Part shown: positions 58,328-64,000 of the stretch, in pieces
Numbering within the stretch: position 1 is the first letter of the stretch
Layout: every line of letters begins with the position of its first letter
Assembly (NCBI GenBank): GCA_932294295.1
Contig: OW028586.1
Span: forward strand, 10,073,790 to 10,137,789
Reading direction: 5' to 3'
DNA length: 64,000 bases
Origin: Alitta virens
Taxonomy: Eukaryota > Annelida > Polychaeta > Phyllodocida > Nereididae
The notes under the pieces: model-generated
Seen by the model: the letters and a program-made list of their open reading frames with translations, nothing else
Database searches by the model: none
Told to the model about the DNA's origin: nothing
Translations under genes and position numbers: made by a program

Positions 58328-60567
58328 AGGGAAATTCTTTGGATTAGTCTTCTTGTGGCTTTTCTCATTCTTGGTATTAATTCTCAATGTCATCATGAAC
58401 GTCTTTGCAAGGGGAGTGGCCACAGAAGACATTGGTAAGAATAACTGTCTCTGCTCGGGACCCTTGAATCTTCAGGGTCCCTGGAACAACGTGATCGCCG
58501 GTATAGATTGCTTTGCAAAGAGCGTATAATATCCTAATTTCGGTGGTTTTGTATTCCTTGAACAATATCGAGCAACTTTGAATCGATGACCATAGGTCAA
58601 AAGTGGCTGGGTTAGTATAGATGGCGCGGGCAGTGGACTTGTACATAAGAATAATATACAATGCAAACTAATCAAATGTGCTATTTTTCTCTGATCAATA
58701 AGCACCAGGCCCAGAGATAACCCAGATTCCGGATGACAAAAATATTAGAAAATAAAATAATTTTCAATAGCACTTGCAGACTTCACAAATATCAGGTAGT
58801 GACCAGGGGCGGATCCAAAAAAATTTATAAATTGCATGGACCAATTGTTCTATTAAAATATACTAGGCCAAGGGGGGGGGGATAAACCCCTCCCCCCTGG
58901 ATCCACTATTGGTGACCGATGTTGACATTACGAAATAAGCACTCTTGTGCAATTTATTTAGTCTGTCATTTACCTCAAGCTGTATATTAATCAATTGTCA
59001 ACAGATAACTTTAGATATATATTTTTTTACTTTAGGTCTCTTTAATTTTGTGTTTAATCATATCCGAAGAGGTAATTATTTTGTTTGTATATTACTATGT
59101 AGGATGGTAAATACACCTGAAGGTGTCAGCCAACTAGCCCTATCTGTGTAATTTTCAAGGTAACATGTCATACATATGTATCAAACTTTCATATTTCCAG
59201 GTATATTCCAGACAAGTGTACAGAACTTGAGCAGGGCCTTTGAGATTGACATGTCCCCTGCCACCTGGGTCCACTGGTATTGGGTAGCAATTGGGGTTTG
59301 GCAGTTTCTATGGATGTTCTATGGGGCAGGCAGCATCTGTAGAAAAGGGATCAATGATGGTGAGTTCTGATTTCGATAAGGAGACCAACTGACTGACTGA
59401 CGTGCTGACTGACTGACTGACTGACTGACTGACCGACTGACTGACAGCATAAGGAGACTTGACTGGCTGACTGACTGACTATCTGACTGACTGACTGGAT
59501 AAGGAGATCTGGTTGACTGATTGACTGACAGACAGACTGAAAAACTGACGTACTGACTGACTGACTGACTGACTGACTGACAGCATAAGGAGACTTGACT
59601 GGCTGACTGACTGACTGTCTGACTAGCTGACTAGCTGACTGACTGACTGACGTGCTGACTGACTGACTGTCTGACTGACTGACTGACTGACTGATATTTC
59701 ATTGTACAGTACAGTCTGATTTGAAGTTCAATTGGCTTACCTCATAGTCATTTGATATAAATGATTTTTGACAGCTTTTCTATCAGTCTTCTCATGTTTC
59801 ACATAATAACGTTACACCTGAAACAAACTACACTTTTCAAAATAATTATTGTCTATTGACCTATGTAAATCGTTGTCATTTGCATTTCAGAACCTTTAAT
59901 GGTTTCCCCAGAGCTTATTTCCATCCCAGTTTATGCCTTGTTCTTGTTTGCCAATGGACTACACATTGGAAACCTATTTCTGTGGGACAGGCTCTATATC
60001 TGGCAGGGCTTGATGTTCATGGGCATTCTCATGGCTGTCTTATGGGTTGCCTTGGGCTTGTCTTGTTGGGATTTGAGCAAGAACCTTGACACCTTGTATG
60101 AATGCAACATGGAAGCGGACGCCTGGATCATCCGGATGTTTCTTCACAACGGATTGGCCATCTTTGCATCCTATTGCACTTTTGCCTTTTTCATCGAACT
60201 GAACGTGGTCATCCAGTTTGAAAGCGGATACGATTTCACAGATTCAACGACGGTCTGTCTGTCTCTCCTAATGTTCTTTGTGGTAGTCTACTTCTTCCTT
60301 GACATCACAGTCCTCGACCAATGGCTTCGGTATGTCTTTACGCCGTACATCAGCATTGCGTACGTCTTCGGAAGCATCATTGAAAGAAACTGGGGACAGG
60401 AGTGGTTGCGGAACTACAGGAATCCAACATTCGTAGCAACAGCCTTAGGCGTAGTGTGTGTATTTGCCCTTACAAAACTTTTAATCATGTCGGTTAAAAG
60501 TGCCACCAACCCAATGAAACCGAGTAAGTCAAGAGAATCAACAATAGATGATGAAAGGGGATATTAA
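58328..60567 (+). CDS. Multi-pass membrane protein, family not recognised, paralog 2 (5' end missing)
   Basis: Exons: 58328-58434, 59201-59359 and 59891-60567 (stop). Exon B has the same length (159 nt) and all phases match paralog 1, so the two arose by tandem duplication. Exon A reads 'VLILNVIMNVFARGVATEDI', and exon B 'DMSPATWVHWYWVAIGVWQF' with 'CRKGIND' at its end. Exon C has five or six hydrophobic segments, with conserved 'GNLFLWDRLYIWQGL' and 'QWLRYVFTPYISIAYVFGSI' and the shared 'RNW' and 'WLRNYRNP' motifs before the last helix. The tail is Ser/Lys-rich and polar. About 314 residues are visible; the start exon was not found. The strongest conservation lies in the Trp-rich exon B and the RNW...NYRNP loop, suggesting functional sites. 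Exon C is notably richer in GC than the surrounding introns. Confidence 0.82.
58804..58911. mobile_element. Short MITE of the 'ggatcc' TIR type
   Basis: Left end 'caggggcggatcca' and right end 'tggatccactattg' form an imperfect inverted pair around 108 bp with a poly-G/poly-C core, like the 19,111 family. It lies in intron A of paralog 2. The target duplication is unclear ('gtgac' on both sides). Confidence 0.55.
59036..59071 (+). other. Candidate 36-nt exon or exon B relic in paralog 2
   Basis: The segment sits between an AG after 'tttttttacttt' and a GT ('ggtaattatt'). It is phase 1 to phase 1 and would encode about 12 residues beginning G-L-F-N, as exon B of paralog 1 does. It is either an in-frame optional microexon or the stump of a duplicated exon B. 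Confidence 0.35.
59385..59695 (+). repeat. (CTGA)n microsatellite with a longer super-repeat
   Basis: Runs of 'ctgactgactga' are broken twice by 'cataaggagacttgactgg', so the array has repeated as a block of roughly 130 bp as well as by 4-bp slippage. It lies in intron B of paralog 2. Confidence 0.95.
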
Positions 60568-60900
60568 AAATAATTAACACTTCAATGTCATAAACTCCCT
60601 TTTAGCGAAGCATGTTAATTGCTGAATGCACACAAACGGCTAACCATTCATTGAGTATTTGAACTTCAAATGTCTGCAAATGTTTTGTTGGTTGCTCAAG
60701 AACACATAGAGAAAAGTATGCTGCTGCATACATGATTAAGGAAAATGTAAAAATAGGCCTGTCTATTTATTATTTGTATTTAATGTTTTTTTTTGTATCT
60801 ACATTCTTACATATTCTTGACCAGAATATTACAAATCTTTTTTTGTACAGTATGGACTCCAGAAGAAAAGAAACCCATTGATGGATATATTTTATGAGGC

Positions 60901-60906
60901 AATAAA
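60901..60906 (+). promoter_or_regulatory. Candidate poly(A) signal AATAAA, paralog 2
   Basis: AATAAA lies 334 bp after the stop codon. Another occurs near 61,503. Confidence 0.45.
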
Positions 60907-61605
60907 TGTTATCTACTTCACTATATGTGCAAATTGTACGTATGGTTTTATGGCGCCAAGTTTCCTCATGAAAAGGCAAACATACAAATCAGTCTATTTA
61001 CTTTAATGTCTAGCATGATTTATTAGCTCTGATAAAAGCCCAAAAACTTCTTGAATTGTTTGATTAAACGTATCTCAAATGTTCCTGATCTACAGTAAAA
61101 CTACGTGCAATTTTAAAATTCTTGACAAAAAAAGCATGCCTTAAAGTTTCTATGTCTGTACATTTAGCATAGGCAAATAACTATATAAACTTCTTGTCTC
61201 ATGGTATTTTTTTACCATTACAAGCTCATTCATGAATAGTATAAATAGAGTTTTTGATGTTATCAAAAATTCAATATGTAAGTGTTGATTCCATTTCAAT
61301 TGTGTTTCCAATGTTTTGGTCTGGAATAACTTTCACTTCATGATTGTTTTGTTATTGACGCCTGATAGACTAACTAGCTGATACAAATTTAGTGTTTTTT
61401 GATTTCTTAAGGCAATTTTATATTATTTGATAAAGTCTTAGGCACTTGCAATTTTGACAGATATTGCTGCTTTAAAGAATATTTAAATATTATGATGCTT
61501 AAAATAAATGTAAAGACCTTTTTCTTTCCTATTTAAACAAAGCCAAATAGCAGCATGAACTTGGAACAAATCCTTTGTAAGCATCGCTGTCCAACTTCAT
61601 GATAT
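60907..61605. other. Downstream flank, no feature seen
   Basis: AT-rich sequence with no supported coding or repeat feature. Confidence 0.4.
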
Positions 61606-61609
61606 ATTA

Positions 61610-62115
61610 CTGCATCTTTCTGAAGTAATTAACTGAGCATTAGGGGCTTCCCATTGTTATTTACGACTCTCTGTGAAGTAATTAACTCACCGTTAGCTAT
61701 TTCTGCATTAATTGCTACTTATGCATCTAGCTGAAGTAATTAGTGTGCACTATAACATATTGTTAGCGATTTCCCTATTGTTACTTATACACACATTCTG
61801 AAGTAATTAACTTAATGTTAACGATTTCTACATAGTTTACTTGACAGATAAGTTAATGTTAGTTACTTCCCCATTGCATGTTCTTGAAGTAATCAACTTA
61901 TTGTTAGCTATGTTTTCGAGTAATGCATCACTATGGAATAATTAGAAATTAATTATTGTTAGCCCCCATTGTTATTTATGCATATCTATAAAGTAATTAA
62001 CTTATGTAGCTGGAGTAACTGATGTAGAGTATCTTGCTGGAGTAATTATATTATTTTTTATATATTTCCCCATTGTTACTTATTGAAATCTCTAAAGTTA
62101 TTAGTTGATATTTAC
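61610..62115 (+). repeat. Degenerate tandem repeat built on 'gaagtaattaactta'
   Basis: About eight irregular copies of a roughly 55-65 bp unit share 'tgaagtaattaact', 'gttagc' and 'atttccccattgttacttat' in the same order, with many point changes and indels. Confidence 0.75.
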
Positions 62116-62357
62116 CTATTTCCCCATTTACTTCTCAAGCATACTGTTACAAAGATAACAAACGGTTAATTCATGATGACATCGATTTTGGGTTATGTGA
62201 ATAAGATATTGATGGAGGTTTGATTCAGTTCGAAGAATCATTCAGAATGTTGCTCAGTTTATATGTTACAAAATGCTCTGTAAGCAAATGTTATAACTAC
62301 TTACATTTCAGTTTAAACTGACGAGCCTTCCAAGCAGTATTAAGAATATTTTGCTTA

Positions 62358-62690
62358 TGGTGTGGACTGCAGGCCACTAGTTAGCCAACCTTGAGCTTAT
62401 AGCGTGGACTGCAGGCCACTGGTTAGCCAACCTTGAGCTTATAGTGTGGACTGCAGGTCACTCTTTAGCCAACCTTGAGCTTATAGTGTGGACTGCAGGC
62501 CACTGGTTAGCTAACCCTGAGCTTATAGTGATGACAGCAGGCCACTGGTTAGCCAACTTTGAGCTTATAGTATGGACTACAGGCCACTTGTTAGGCAACC
62601 TTGAGCTTATAGTGTGGATTGCAGGCCAACAGTGTTTAGCCAACTTTGATTTTATAGTGTGGCCAACACTGAGATGATATGGCACATTAT
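62358..62690 (+). repeat. Minisatellite of about 42 bp
   Basis: About eight units follow the pattern 'gtggactgcaggccactggt' then 'tagccaaccttgagcttata'. The 42-bp period is a multiple of three, which leaves both strands open over several units. I regard these frames as by-products. Confidence 0.9.
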
Positions 62691-64000
62691 GTGGTTAGCC
62701 ATTTTATAGAAAAATACATATCGGAATATTCTATGGTGTATGGGACTATTTCTTCTATTGTATTGTATATAATTATTACATGTATCAATTTATAATTGTT
62801 TTAACATTTATAACCTCATATTTATTTGCTTATGCTCCTGTTACATTAAGCAGCTGCAATGTGTGCATATGTACGATTGTGATATTTCTTAATTTGTTAA
62901 TAACTACTCAATCATATGTCATATACATTTTATACAGTGTAGGCGTAGGAATGATTTTTGGATGGGCATTAGACATGCCATTTTTGAGTGTGTAGGTCAC
63001 TTTATCTTATCTCTGATCAAACAAACTTGTGATCTGTAAACTCTCAGTGTCAATAAATGTCATATTTATATGTTTGTGAACTGTTTTTATCAGTTAAGTG
63101 ATGAAATTGTTTCTGAAGTGGCAATTGACCCCATATGAGGCCTAATTGGGGTAAATAATCAGAGATGGGACTTAACTGATAACAATTGACAGTAGCTTGT
63201 GTTGGTTTATCAGTTTATGACTCCATGATACTTCGAAGGGCTTTTTTTTTATACTGAGGTGAAACACTGTTTCACTCAACAAATTCATTTATTACTCACT
63301 GTAGCTTTCGGGTCTGTCAAGTACCCTTCTACAGCACAAAACGATGGCGTGGCAGTAGGTATCAGTCACATGACTCAGGGATTAGTAATGAGTCACATGA
63401 CTGAATGAGACTGTGGTACACAGGCTGAAGGTGGTAATGGCCCTGGTCGATTGAGCTCTGAGTTGGAACTGGTGATGCGCATTGCAGAGCTGTCAAAGGT
63501 GTGCCGAAAAAATGCCCGTGAGACGACAGTTGATATGATAAACAACCTTATAATTTAACAGTACATTAATTTATGTACAAAAGAAAGTTTGAATTTAAGA
63601 ATCAGACAAAAATTAACTGAGTTATATTCATGACGCCGGTTGAATTGCTTTCAATCTCGTTCCCATTACAGTTTTCTATCATTTCGCGATACATTATTCA
63701 ATAAGTTCGTCATTTTCCATCCGATTTAAAAATTTGAAGTTCCAAATGGCTTAAATTAATTGAGGAATAAACGGTAAAACCACATCTCGTCCCTGATCTG
63801 TTTGAGTCGCGTCCACTTCGTCTGATCTGTCAAATAGATCAGTGTGTGGTTTTCCTAGAATCTTAAACTAGGTAAGTTGGTCAGTTTCAAAATACAGCAC
63901 CCTTTAATTGATGGTGCTTTATATAATTTTTTTTGCAAGTATGCCATTTTCGCAAGCATTTGCTGCTGAATTGTGCAGAAGTTTTTCAAAATATCCTAAA
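62691..64000. other. Terminal AT-rich sequence, no gene supported
   Basis: A small hydrophobic open frame at 62,780-62,995 looks like AT-rich chance. Sequence near 63,240-63,350 ('gtagctttcgggtctgtcaa') has the look of a dispersed repeat but I cannot name it. Confidence 0.4.

Noticed and set aside
62444..62685. Repeat proteins on both strands of the 42-bp minisatellite
   Set aside because: A 42-bp period keeps frames open on both strands; no gene context.

Overview
The window reads as a eukaryotic, animal chromosome: AT-rich DNA, short GT-AG exons separated by long introns, a tRNA-derived SINE, APE-type LINEs, a DIRS/Ngaro-like fragment and a BEL/Pao-like retrotransposon piece (BEL/Pao is known only from metazoans). 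A marine invertebrate, perhaps a hemichordate or echinoderm, is my guess. No single sequence fixes the species.

Layout. 1-3.9 kb: mostly transposon debris. 4.0-12.7 kb: a decayed SABATH-type (PF03492-like) S-adenosylmethionine methyltransferase gene with a premature stop, a rebuilt exon 4 acceptor and LINE/SINE insertions in its introns. 12.7-15.0 kb: a 13-unit minisatellite and a long palindrome. 15.0-50.5 kb: three head-to-tail copies of an 11.7-12.1 kb segment (U1 about 15,021-26,731, U2 26,732-38,805, U3 38,806-50,512). Each copy carries one apparently intact eight-exon SABATH gene of 373 codons, plus orphan exon fragments of further copies, an 11-bp CpG-rich array, a hAT-like MITE and a foldback palindrome. 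50.5-52.2 kb: a truncated BEL/Pao-like element on the minus strand. 53.6-60.6 kb: a tandem pair of paralogous multi-pass membrane protein genes whose family I do not recognise. 60.6-64 kb: UTR, degenerate tandem repeats and otherwise featureless sequence.

How it fits together. The SABATH genes look like a locally expanding family of small-molecule (carboxyl/N) methyltransferases, a family characterised mainly in plants. Markers across the three units show that U2 is a hybrid: its left half matches U3 and its right half matches U1, as expected from one unequal crossover in a two-copy array. The two membrane-protein genes share exon phases and exon B length, so they also arose by tandem duplication. 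No sequence evidence links the two families functionally. Exon boundaries were placed by hand from splice consensus, reading-frame continuity and comparison between copies.
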